From Alnus glutinosa (taxonomy: Eukaryota > Streptophyta > Magnoliopsida > Fagales > Betulaceae), in the NCBI RefSeq assembly GCF_958979055.1, contig NC_084888.1:31790304-31854303 (forward strand): a stretch of 64,000 bases of DNA. Reading direction: 5' to 3'. Positions 10,018 through 20,203 of the stretch are shown in pieces (position 1 is the first letter of the stretch; every line of letters begins with the position of its first letter). Below the pieces are notes generated by a model. It saw nothing but the letters and a program-made list of their open reading frames with translations, did not search any database and was not told where the DNA came from. The translations under genes were made by a program, and so were the position numbers.

Positions 10018-10760
10018 GGGGTAGCCTACGAGCCACTCCCAGAGGTGGCCAGTGCCACCTCTGGTAGTGGCTTGCGTCCACCCCAGGGGTCGGGGGGTGG
10101 CTACGCGCCACCCCGCGACCCCCTAGGGTGGCTTTTGAGCCACCCTGCGTGGATTTCAGGGTGGCCCAAAAGCCACCCCTAAGCCTTAAGGGTGGCCGAA
10201 AGGCCACCCCTAGGGCCGAGGGTGACCGCGCGGCTACCCCCAGTGGCCGGGGTTGGCCGCGCGCCACCCCTTGAGCCCTAGGGGTGGCTTTCAGGCCACC
10301 CTAAATGGATCCAGGGGGTGGCTCGAAAAGCCACCTGAAAAGCCTTAGGGGTGGCTTTCGGGCCACCCCAAATGGATCTAGGGGGTGGCTCGAATGCCAC
10401 CCGAAAAGCCTTAGGGGTGGCTTTCGAGCCACCCTTGGGGCCGGGGGTGGCCGCGCGGCGACCCCTAGTGGTCGAGGGTGGCCGCACGGCACCCCCTGAG
10501 CCCTAGGGGTGGCTTTCGGGCCACCCCAAATGGATCCAGGGGTGGCCCGAAAGCCACCCGAAAAGCCTTAGGGGTGGCTTTCGGGCCAACCCTGGGCCCG
10601 AGGGTGGCCGCACGCCACCCTCTGAGCCCTAAAGCCACCCCAAATGGATTTCGGGGTGGCCCGAAAGCCACCCCTAGGGGGGGTGGGGGTGGCGCTCGGC
10701 CACCCCCACTGGCCACCTCTGGAGGTGGCTCACAGGCCACCCCCCTCCCAAGGGATGGCT
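10018..10760. repeat. GC-rich array of short hairpins
   Basis: ~740 bp of high-GC DNA inside AT-rich surroundings. It is built of palindromic modules such as GGGGTGGCTTTCGGGCCACC and GGGTGGCTCGAAAAGCCACC, linked by AAATGGATCCAGG and GAAAAGCCTTAG. A higher-order period of about 225 bp is visible (GAGCCCTAGGGGTGG near 10273 and 10498, then a shortened unit near 10623). Open frames on both strands are Pro/Gly/Ala/Arg-rich and periodic, so they are by-products of the repeat. Confidence 0.8.
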
Positions 10761-11019
10761 ACTGGCTGCCCCAAAACCATATTTTCTCTCCTTTTTTTAA
10801 AAAAATAATTAAAAAAAATTTGTTTTTTAGTTTTAATTTTTTTTTGTTATTTTGTTTATTATTAATTTTATTATTTTTTACTATACCAATCATTATACAC
10901 AACTTTTTCATACAATTCAATCACTTTCTACCATTATAAAACACTTTTTTTCAATCTCAAAAATTCAACACTCAAACACGTATTTCCCTCCCCATTCAGT
11001 GATTGAGTCCCTTGACAAG
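10761..11019. other. AT-rich stretch, nothing recognised
   Basis: Poly-T/poly-A-rich DNA to the right of the GC-rich array, ending in a short segment with many CA and TT tracts. No feature is supported. Confidence 0.4.
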
Positions 11020-11193
11020 GGCAAGACGTGTGCATAAAGCAACGGAACTTGGCATATATATACCCCGACAATTTTGGGCCCCTTGGTGACCAATGAGTGC
11101 GAAAAATCCACCAAATGTAAATCTGATTCATCTTTCATGTCAGTGGCAGAGTTTTTGAAAGTGTCTGTCTATTTCTTTCTCTTCTTTCTGAGT
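11020..11193 (+). promoter_or_regulatory. Ghost of RLK promoter segment
   Basis: Contains GGAACTTGGCATATATATAC, GACAATTTTGGGCCCC and CTTGGTGACCAATGAGTG. The TGGGCCC box is shared with the promoters of RLK1 and RLK3. 11085-11190 also matches 44256-44365. It is followed directly by RLK 3'-flank DNA, so no gene remains. Confidence 0.5.
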
Positions 11194-11580
11194 GACATGT
11201 TGGATCATTCATTAATTTATAATGGTTTACGATAAAATTTAAGTTTGAAGGTCATTTTTGCATGAAAACTGGAGATTTTGGTTCTTGGCTTTAATTGTTT
11301 CAAATTGAGGGTTTCTTGTGTAACTAGATGTCTAATTAATGGAAAATGTTAGATTTACAACACCAATACAACAACTGTACAACAATCCCTCACATGAGGG
11401 TGGGTCTCACATACTGGGGTCCACCCTCATGTGAGGGGTTGTTGTACAGTTGTTGTATTTGTGTTGTACAAGAATCAAATCCCCTAATTAATTACTTGCA
11501 TTAATGTTTAATTTAGATTTTATGTGATGAAATTGAGAATGAGATATGATTTCGTATTAATTGTTGTATGAGTGTAGTGT
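11194..11580 (+). repeat. Partial copy of RLK 3' flank with MITE inserted
   Basis: Matches 16930-17200 and 5160-5420 (ATGTTGGATCATTCATTAAT, TTTAATTGTTTCAAA, TAACTAGATG). It is interrupted at 11341-11483 by a small inverted-repeat element that those copies lack. Confidence 0.7.
11341..11483. mobile_element. 143-bp Mutator-like MITE
   Basis: Near-perfect hairpin: left arm ACAACTGTACAACAATCCCT through CACATGAGGGTGG, right arm CCACCCTCATGTGAGGGG through TTGTACAGTTGTTG. It is flanked by a 9-bp duplication CTAATTAAT (11332-11340 and 11484-11492), the length typical of Mutator-like elements. Paralogous flanks near 5320 and 17065 have one uninterrupted version of the site, which confirms the insertion. 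Confidence 0.85.
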
Positions 11581-12126
11581 TTCCGTAAGGAGAAGATTCT
11601 GATTTATCGATCTTCCTCTTAACAACCAGATTATCTTCCATGTAGATGTAATTGAGTAGGACCCATGATGAGATTTATTCCCAACATAAACAAATAATAT
11701 TGAATACATAACATCAAGTATCAACAAATACTCATACATAATAACCATTAAGATTCTTAAAAATATTAAATATCGACAATAAAAATATTATGTAACAACC
11801 ATGCAAAAATCATAAGTACACAAATACATTTTTTTTCCTACGCAAACAGAATATAGACAGATTACAGATAAACTCACTACATCAAACCCACATCAACGCT
11901 TATATTCAAATATGAAATAGCGAAATAAAAATTCACATCAAGATATCTCTCGTTCTCCTTGGGGTAAGGCGAGTTTGCGGGTTTTGAAAAACTCATTTTT
12001 GCAAGTCTGCGCGGTCCACACGACTTTACTATAACTAAGCCCGTGTTGGATAGAGGATCCGTTAATTCCGAGGCAAGGTGGGGCAGGACAGTTTTGTGGG
12101 TTCGGCTAGGTTATGCCCACTTCGAT
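11581..12126. repeat. AT-rich stretch ending in the dispersed 170-bp repeat
   Basis: 11581-11890 shows nothing recognisable. From about 11890 it repeats 7430-7690, including CACATCAAGATATCTCTC and the 170-bp element starting GGGTTTTGAAAAACTC. Confidence 0.55.
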
Positions 12127-12420
12127 TTTTAGAGGCAAAAGCTACGACTGTAAAATCAATAGAAACAAATGAACATCGGTTTTTTTTTAAAAAAACGTTG
12201 CTTTTGGCAAAGCCATCGTGAAACATGATATCTTAATAATTATTATTATTATTATTATAACAATTATAATAGTAAAAGCCTAAAAGGAATTTCTAGAGGA
12301 CAAAAGCTTGGACCATAAAGACTAAAGAAATAAATGAAAAAGGTTTTACAAAAAGAAAAAGAAAAAAGCATTGCTTTTGGCAAAGCCATTAATTTGATCA
12401 ACTTTCTCAAAGTCGAAGTT
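12127..12420. repeat. ~150-bp repeat block 4
   Basis: Two units of the AT-rich repeat (TTTCTAGAGGACAAAAGCTT at about 12288). They end in AAAGTCGAAGTTGGG, which is also the end of the block at 8265. Confidence 0.75.
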
Positions 12421-12654
12421 GGGTTGATTAATGCCATGTCTAATGGTTTGTAGAAATCTTTTAAGCAGCAAAATGTTAGCTGGTCAGCAATTGTAAATGG
12501 AAGTATCTCAAAAATATAAAAATAAAAAATAAGAAATGGGGAAAAAAATTCCATATGATTTGATTTGATTTTTTTTTTTTTTTGTAATATCCATATGATT
12601 TGATTGAGTACTGGTCGATCTTGTTACATTAAGTTAATATAAAATTACAAGCAT

Positions 12655-12955
12655 TTGTTATTTGACCAGAGCCAGTGTGGCTGGTGAGCGGAAGCTCGCC
12701 CATACCCCGACAAGAGGAGAGAAAAATGAAAAGTAAAAGAGAGAGAAAAAGGAAAAAGAGGGAAAGAGAAACAAATTAAAGAAGAAAAAATAAAAAAGAA
12801 CAAGAAAGGGGTGGAACCTGGCAATTTTGGGCCCCCTTGTGTACGTCAATTTTGCGAAGAGTCCATTTCTTTAGCCCACGTACGGAATTTCCCTCGTACC
12901 ATTTTCTTTTGTTTCTTGAGAGACGTCAAGAAGTAGCAGCGAAAACAAACCAACC
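12655..12955 (+). promoter_or_regulatory. RLK1 promoter and 5' leader
   Basis: Closely matches 57320-57613 before RLK3. Conserved parts are the AGCCAG[T/C]GTGGCTGGTGAGC palindrome, a purine-rich tract, GGAACCTGGCAATTTTGGG followed by CCC, and a pyrimidine-rich leader ending AACCAACCATGG, a good plant start context. TGGGCCC boxes are known binding sites of TCP transcription factors in plants; use here is inferred. No clear TATA box was found in the last 150 bp. Confidence 0.6.
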
Positions 12956-15900
12956 ATGGGGCTTCCCTCCTTAAGTCCCGCACTCTCTTGCTCAGCTCTT
13001 TGCATCCTAACAATCGTTTCGGTCTTTTGCTTTGGTTCCACCACCTATGGCTATGGCATTGGCGGGAATGAGACAGACCGTTTAGCCTTGCTTGAATTCA
13101 AGGCCAAAATAGTCAATGACCCTTTCATGGTTTTGAGCTCATGGAATGACACCACCCACTTCTGCCTGTGGCGTGGTGTTACATGTGGTCGACGCCACCA
13201 GAGGGTCACGAAGTTGCGCTTGCCATCTCAGAAACTCGTGGGATCTATATCCCCTTTCATTGGAAATTTGAGTTTTCTAAGGTATCTATATCTCCCAAAC
13301 AATAGCTTCAGTCATCGAATCCCTCCAGAAATCGGCCGTTTGCATAGATTACTGGGGCTAAATTTGGCCAAAAATTCAGTAGGTGGCAGAATTCCTACAA
13401 ATTTATCGGGGTGCTCTAACCTCAAGCGTTTCAGACTTGATTTTAATCAGCTGACTGGGGAAATTCCTATCGAGGTTGGCTCCTTGTCAAAGCTCAAAAC
13501 GTTTGCTGTCGACCACAACCTACTAACAGGAAGTATCCCTCCATCTCTTGGCAACTTATCGTCACTTGAACAACTTTATTTACCCCTAAATAATATAGGT
13601 GGGAGTATTCCTAGTGTTCTAGGGCAACTTACGAATCTTACAGCTATTGCTTTTTCTTCGAATCAGTTTTCTGGCACCATCCCTCCATCAATCTTCAATA
13701 TCTCTTCTATTACAATTCTTGATGTGGGACTTAATCAAATCCAAGGGAGTCTTTCGTGGGACTTGGGGATAACTCTTCCGAATCTCCAACGCTTCTGCGT
13801 GGCCGGTAACAAATTTACTGCAGGCTCCATTCCTCATTCAATATCCAACGCCTCAAATCTGGAACGACTTGATTTTGGACAGAACAAATTTACCGGAAAC
13901 ATGCCTTCTTTCGAAAAGTTGCGTTGGCTACAATTTTTGAGCAATAGCCACAACCACCTAGGAAGTGGGGGAGCTGATGACTTGAATTTTCTCTGCTCTT
14001 TGACCAACGCCACTAGCTTAGAGCGATTGGAGATAAACGGCAACAATTTTGGTGGACTCTTGCCTGAATGCATCAGTAACTTGTCATCTACTCTTATAAT
14101 ATTGTTTGTAGAAGAAAATAATATAGTTGGAACGATTCCGAGTGGGATTGTAAATCTCGTCAACTTAGAGGCACTCGACATGTGGAATAACAGACTTTCA
14201 GGTAAAATTCCCGCTGATATTGGAAAGCTTCAGAGACTACAATCAATGGATCTTCACATAAACAACCTCTCTGGCAACATCCCGCACTCTCTTGGAAATC
14301 TGAGTATGTTACTCGAACTATCTTTAGAGCATAATAATCTTCACGGAAGCATACCTTCAAGTCTAGGAAACTGCCGATCTTTGCTCTTATTAAGTCTTTC
14401 TAAAAACAATCTCAGTGGTACCATACCTCCTCAGGTCTTTGATCTCTCATCCTTGTCAATCGGTCTCTATTTGTCCCGTAACCGTTTCACCGGTCCCCTT
14501 CCCATGGAAGTTGGAAATCTAAAAAATCTAGGTGAATTTGATATTTCAGAAAACATGTTAACCGGTAAAATTCCAGGGAGTCTTGGAAGTTGTGTTAGGC
14601 TGGAGTCTTCACACATGCAAGGAAACTTCTTTGAAGGGACCATTCCATCAAGTTTTGGTTCTTTGAGAGGACTACGGGAATTAGATCTTTCTCGAAACAA
14701 TTTGTCTGGAAAAATTCCAGATTTTTTTGTGGGTTTCAACTCATTGCAACTTTTGAATCTATCTTACAACAATTTTAAGGGTATGGTACCAATAGATGGC
14801 ATTTTCAAGAACTCAAGCACAATTTCAGTTGGAGGAAACAGTGAGCTTTGCGGGGGTATATCAGAGATAAACTTGCCTAAATGCAACTTTGGAAAGTCCA
14901 ACAAGACAAAATTGACCTTGACCATGAAATTAATAATCTCCATAGTTTGTGGGCTTCTCGGAGTAATTTTTGTGCTGTCTTTTCTATTTGTTTGTTGGTT
15001 AAGAAGGAAAAGAAAAGAACCCACTTCAAGTTCTTCAGGAAATTTGCTTTTAAATTTGTCGTACCAAAGCCTCCTAAAAGCCACCGATGGGTTCTCCTCC
15101 ACAAAATTGCTTGGTGTGGGTAGTTTTGGATCCGTGTATAAAGGAATCACAGATGAGGGTCGAATGACAATTGCTGTCAAGGTGCTCAACCTTCTGCGCC
15201 ATGGAGCTTCCAAGAGCTTTCTAGCTGAGTGTGAGGCCCTGAGAAACATCAGGCATCGGAATCTTGTAAAGATACTCACAGTTTGTTCAGGTGTTGATTA
15301 TCAGGGTAATGATTTCAAGGCTCTAGTTTATGAATTCATGGTCAATGGTAGCCTTGCAGATTGGTTGCATCCGACTGCTACAAAGGATGAGGCGGACCAG
15401 GAGCAGAGGAAGCTAAATCTTTATCAAAGATTGAATATCACCATTGATGTTGCGAGCGCATTGGAATATCTCCATTATCATTGCCAAACTCCAATCCTCC
15501 ATTGTGACCTCAAGCCAAGCAATGTTCTTCTCAATGATGAAATGATTGGACATATTGGAGACTTTGGGTTAGCAAGATTCTCTCCTGAAGCTAATCATAA
15601 CTCTTCAACCAATCAGTCGAGCTCCATTGGCATAAGAGGAACTATTGGTTATACTCCTCCAGGTGATCAAGACACTCTTTATCATTCGTCAATTATAATC
15701 ATTTTTCTTTTAATATCATTTATAAGTTTAAAGAGGATAAGAAAGTTTTATTATTCATTTTCTTCATAAAAATTTAGTATTGTACAATTTTATTTTCTGG
15801 TTTCATCACATAGAGAGTATCATAGCATAATTCCTTTGTTAGCATATACGTACACGTTAATTATATAGTTATTTATATACATGTTGAATTTGCAGAGTAT

Positions 15901-16290
15901 GGTATGGGAAATGAGGTGTCCTCCTATGGAGATATATATAGCTATGGGATCCTCCTATTAGAAATGTTTACTGGAAAAAGACCTACAGATGACATGTTCC
16001 AAGGCACTCTAAATTTACATTCCTTTGTCCAACAAGCTTTGCCTGAACGAGTTGTCGAGATTGCGGATCCAATTCTTTTTCAGGGAAGAGAAGAAGAGAC
16101 AGCTATGAATAGAACTCATAATAACAACGGCAACACTAGAAGAAGCGAAATCCAGGAGTGTTTGATTTTGATGTTTGGGCTTGGAGTTGCTTGTTCTGTT
16201 GAACAGCCAGGAGAACGGATGAGCATAAAAGATGTTGTAACTGAACTTCATTTGGTCAAAAAGAGACTTAAAACTACAAGTGGACCCTAA
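12956..16290 (+). CDS. RLK1: LRR receptor-like kinase, Xa21/EFR class (LRR-XII)
   Basis: Probable plasma-membrane pattern-recognition-type receptor kinase (family of At3g47570, EFR and Xa21). Two exons, 12956-15662 and 15896-16290, with a GT-AG intron of 233 bp, give 1033 aa. Signal peptide is ~1-31. The LRR N-terminal cap is ~38-80 ([23 protein letters not shown]). About 20-22 LxxLxLxxNxLxGxIP repeats reach ~residue 635. The transmembrane helix is ~658-680 ([19 protein letters not shown]), followed by a KRKE stop-transfer. In the kinase, the glycine loop [11 protein letters not shown] is near 718, AVK near 740, HCDLKPSN near 848, GDFG near 867 and TIGYTPPEYGMG spans the splice. Cys replaces Arg before the catalytic Asp, making it a non-RD kinase, the type usual among immune receptors. 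All core residues are intact. Reading through the intron gives a false 937-aa form ending in hydrophobic junk. The ligand is unknown. Confidence 0.93.
15663..15895 (+). other. RLK1 intron
   Basis: Phase-1 GT-AG intron at the position conserved in this receptor subfamily, between the P and E codons of the kinase PPE motif. The donor is GTGATC and the acceptor TTGCAG. RLK2 (47275-47506) and RLK3 (60321-60534) have it at the same codon. Confidence 0.9.
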
Positions 16291-16481
16291 CTTTAACAGG
16301 TAATATTGGTAGATTGTTTATTTCAATTTTGATGATGATTATAAGCTCACTGAATTTTGCCATCTATTTCTTATTTCAATTTTGACACTAGAGAATGAGA
16401 TAATTTTGCTCTCATTAGGTTGAAACATTATAAATTAGCCAATTTTAGACAAGGCCCAAACTCTAACTTCTTGTTCAAGAG

Positions 16482-16657
16482 TAATGCTATATATAAGACT
16501 CATATCTCATTCTTATCCCTCTAAAAGTGATGTGGTTTTTAAAATCACAATTAGATCGAAATCTAATAGTGATTAATCATAAATTCAATGGTGATTTTAA
16601 AAACCACATTACCTTCAAGAAAATAAGAGTGTGATAGGAGTCTTGTATATAGCATTA
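16482..16657. mobile_element. MITE with ~60-bp inverted ends, copy 2
   Basis: The palindrome runs from TAATGCTATATATAAGACTC to GGAGTCTTGTATATAGCATTA, with GATGTGGTTTTTAAAA near the inner end of each arm. It is absent from the RLK3 3' flank, so it inserted after those two copies separated or was lost there. No clean target duplication was found. Confidence 0.75.
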
Positions 16658-18104
16658 TTATGTTGTTCGGTCTACTTTGACCCTAAAGTAGATGACAACA
16701 GCTGCAAAAAAAAAATAAAAAAATAATAATAATAATAAATAAATTGTGTTTTTCTTCAATTTATTGCATAGAAATATGTTTCTTGACGTGATCGATCTAT
16801 CTTTAGTGTCAATTTCTTTAGATCATTTAGATTGGATAAATTAGGATTTCAACTGGCCAAAATTAGGGACTTTTATAATTCAGCTTTAATTTTTACCAAA
16901 ATTGATGATTATGTTATGTAAATAATTGTTAGAATCACACGTTGGACCATTCATTTATAATGGTTTTCAATAAATCTTAGAAAATTAGAATTGAAGGTCA
17001 TTTATGCATGAAACTTGGGGATTTTGGTTTTTGGCTTTAATTGTTTCAAAACTAAGGGTTTTCTTGTGTAACTAGATAATCAAATTACTTGCATGATTGT
17101 TTAATTTTGATTAGATGTGATGAATTTGAGAATACAAGCCATTTAGTATTTCGGTTTTTGGTGAAATTAAAGGATTTCATAGAGTTAATTGTTGTATTTT
17201 CAAATTGAGAGTTTAAACATGAAATTGAGAATTTTAGTTAGTGATTTAATGCATTAAGTTAATCTGTCTTAGGGCATTGGGCTCAAATTGGAGATTTATT
17301 AAGTAAACATTATGGATTTTGTGATTTGATTTTAGGTATTAACGTTGGGTAATGTTATCCTTCACACTCTTTTCACATTGACTTACGTTGTGTGTTTTAA
17401 ATGGCTTCTCATGTTAATCACTATTTTTTTTTTCTTTTTTTTTTTTAATAAAAAAAAAAACCACTTATAATACACTACATAAGCCGGTGCATGTGATAAA
17501 TAGGTGTGAAGAATATCATTACTCTTTAAAAGTTTGATTGTATGTTTGGTTAAAGAGTGTAGAGAAATTTATGAAATTTTGTATATGTGTACGATTTAAA
17601 TGGCTTCTCATATTAATGATGTTTTAAGTTTTGGCAACTATATGTCTTATTATAATTTCATGTGTTTGTCAAACAAATAGCGCAAGTCAAGCTATATTTT
17701 GTAATGAGATGCATATATGTTTTAATTATTTTGTGGTTATAAATTTAAATTAATGATGTTGGGAATGATGATTAAGTTTATTACTCATAACAGACTTTTA
17801 TTTGTATCCATAAAAGTGTTTTTAAAATGTTATTGTATTATGGAAAAATCTAACTTATTACCATGTTATGCACACACTTGAGAATTAAGCATACTTTAGT
17901 TAATTAACTGATATATTTGTTGTTCAAGTATAATGTATTGTTATACATCATGTTAAAATTCATAATAAGATTAAATCTTCTTAAACTTTTTCAGATAATA
18001 CAATGGTTCAAGACCCTTATAATTTGAGAATATGGAGGTTCTTATGGTTCAAGCTCACAGGGACTTGGTGAGACGTCTTATATGTGTTTGATGAATTAAA
18101 ATTT

Positions 18105-18111
<7 letters not shown>

Positions 18112-18171
<60 letters not shown>
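18112..18171. repeat. (TA)n microsatellite
   Basis: About thirty TA units in the RLK1 3' flank. The paralogues at 6370 and 61795 lack the expansion. Confidence 0.95.
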
Positions 18172-18173
<2 letters not shown>

Positions 18174-18480
18174 ATGTTTAAACTTTATTATTATTTATTA
18201 TGTTTGGAGACTTTTTATGTGCTTTAAGATATTTGGAGTTGGATTGTAATCGTTTAATTATATACGAAGTATTTTATCTCTTGGATCGAGTATTGTTGTT
18301 GCTAAGACATTTTGATTAGTTTGATGCAATGTGATTGTTATGCGGATATTGAGGACTTTAATTTAGGGGATGGAATTTTTATTTGCAGGCTTTTACTTTT
18401 AAAAAATGTCATAGTTTTAATCAATATTTGGACCTGCATGGTCCACTACAAGAATGTGGAGAAGTATATACATGCACTAA

Positions 18481-19174
18481 CATAAGGCTTATAATATAGT
18501 GGGCTTTTCTTTTAAAATTAAACGTAGTTAAAGCTAAAACTTGCAACTACATTGTTGTGGGATCCCTTCTTATAGCCTTGTCCATTTCAAACTTTGTATT
18601 GAGTTTTCGAGCCTTAAAGATCGATTGAAAGGATGAACTGAGAAGCAAGGCAAATAGTAACAAAGTTTCAATTATATATATCACAATATACACAAGCTGA
18701 ATATTTCAAGCAGATAAAGAAAGGGTTCTCACAACTAGAGCAACTCTTAGTTGATTTAGTTTCAAGCTTCTCCCATATCATGAAGCGGGAGGGCGGGGTA
18801 GCCACTTGGCAATTTCCTGCCAAAAGAAGGAACAATGCTCGGTCTTCCAAATGCAAAAGAATTTCAAAACTATGGAACACTCCATAGACAAGCCTATGCC
18901 CAATCCCTACTAATATTATAGCCTTGATAGTTTCCCAAAATAGTATCTCATCAACATAATGCGTCATATAAAGCAAGTGCTCCATGGCCTTACAAGGTAA
19001 CAAATACAAAATTTGTATATAGAGAGCATCCTCTTCACACCACCAATAACAAGAAGAGAGCACTTCTAAAATTTCCCGTCAATCTCAACCGTTCTGAGTT
19101 GTATGTAGTGTATCTTGTTAACATGTAGCCAGTAACAGAAACAAATATATATAAAATGTCTATGTCAAAAATAC
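18481..19174 (-). other. Single-copy stretch with an unassigned ORF
   Basis: An open frame on the minus strand, 19063-18668 (131 codons), contains ILFWETIKAIILVGIGHRLV-like hydrophobic text and several Cys. I do not recognise it. It follows a Rab exon on the same strand but does not match the next Rab exon, so it may be intron or unrelated. Coding status is unproven. Confidence 0.25.
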
Positions 19175-19264
19175 CTCAAACAACTGATTTATAGTATCTG
19201 CGGTCTTTGTAGATGTCTCAATAAAAAAATTCCGTTCTTCGATCTTCGCATAGTCAATGCCATC
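19175..19264 (-). pseudogene. Single exon of a RABF1/ARA6-like Rab GTPase
   Basis: A 90-bp exon on the minus strand reads GIDYAKIEERNFFIETSTKT then ADTINQLFE. It matches the G5 (SAK) region of plant Rab5-type GTPases of the ARA6 group (FFIETSAKTADNINQLFEE). Splice signals are intact: TGCAG before and GTATTT after. The SAK motif is changed to STK. No other Rab exon was seen on either side, and the copia LTR begins within ~30 bp upstream. Most likely a stranded fragment of a gene split by the transposon. Its other exons may lie beyond it and be too short to recognise by eye. Confidence 0.6.
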
Positions 19265-19291
19265 CTGCAATTAGTTTGTGGGCATATAGAA

Positions 19292-20203
19292 TGTGTTAGA
19301 AAATATAAACGAAAGCAGAAAAACGAAATGCTCCTAAGGCATGTTACAACGTCGCTTTCCTTAAGAAATTATTTGCCCCCACCAAAAAGGTTACAACAAA
19401 TATTTCTCCAGGATACAATGGAGCCTAGAAACCTCTATTTGTTTAATCTCGTTTTGCACTAACGAAAAATTAAAAACTGAACACTTTCAGATTTTTCTAT
19501 TATATCAAGAGACAGACAGAGACTTTTTAATTTTAAATACAGAAGGTATCAGAAAAAGCATTGAAGATAAAAGAAATTTTATTATTTCTTTTATTAAACA
19601 CTGTACAACAGTTATTTATGTATATTTCTGATAACTGGACAGTAGTTACTTCTGTATAATATTGAAATAACTGTTAATCCAACCGTCCATAACTGCTTAA
19701 GTAACAGTCATAAACTGCTGTTTTAACAGACACTTAAATCTGACCATCAGATCAAATAACTGTCTATGATTGATTAATAATAACCATTAGATCGTTATTA
19801 ATTAATCTCAACCATTAGATTAAATGTGATTTGACCTTACAGTTTATTTATTTGATTGTCCAGTAAATCCAACCACTGGATTTACCTAAGAAGCATCCTA
19901 TGGTTTAGATTAAACCACTAGATCGATTGATCAGGACCATCCAAAATCGAAAGGTCATGATTAGATCGCTCCGAGCTCCAATGCTTCGTGCTAAGTGCCA
20001 AGTGCGCCATCAAAGCGCCACTAGCGCCCCAAGCATTACTTTAAATGCTTAAAGTGTGTTGGTCCTTATAAATGCCAACTTCAGTTTCTCTTTTTCCCAT
20101 GTGGGACTATCTTCATTTAATGCTCTTTAACACATTCCTTTTAAATCATTCCCAAGACACAAAATAAATATATATACATATTAATTTTGAAAATACTTTA
20201 ACA
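19292..20203 (-). repeat. Copia 3' LTR
   Basis: On the minus strand the LTR begins TGTTAAAGTATTTTCAAAAT (plus-strand end 20203) and is preceded by a polypurine tract GGTGGGGGA. Its first ~215 bp recur at the other end of the element (26786-27086). The far boundary at TGTGTTAG (19292) is judged only from the TG/CA rule and is less certain. A leader-type sequence GTGGGACTATCTTC lies near 20100. Confidence 0.7.

Larger units (their letters stand above)
16291..18480 (+). repeat. RLK1 3' flank (duplicated elsewhere in window)
   Basis: Includes the 3' UTR region and ~2 kb with no gene. It is paralogous to 4859-6494, 11194-11580, 60978-61922 and 63443-63567. It contains the MITE at 16482-16657 and a (TA)n run at 18112-18171. 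Confidence 0.75.

Noticed and set aside
9950..10939. Long Pro/Gly/Arg-rich open frames on both strands (for example 10478-10939 +, 10267-9950 -)
   Set aside because: They arise from the GC-rich hairpin array. All frames are open because the repeat lacks stops, composition is periodic and no start context is conserved.
13834..15279. Antisense ORFs across RLK1, and their counterparts across RLK2 and RLK3
   Set aside because: They are shadows of the LRR and kinase coding frames with no independent features.
15663..15769. RLK1 reading extended through [10 protein letters not shown] into a hydrophobic end
   Set aside because: This is intron sequence. Canonical GT-AG sites and the conserved PEYGMGN continuation in exon 2 are preferred. 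The same applies to RLK2 and RLK3.
18668..19063. 131-codon minus-strand ORF as a membrane protein gene
   Set aside because: It has no recognisable family and no conserved start context, and it sits next to a lone Rab exon. Listed only as unassigned.
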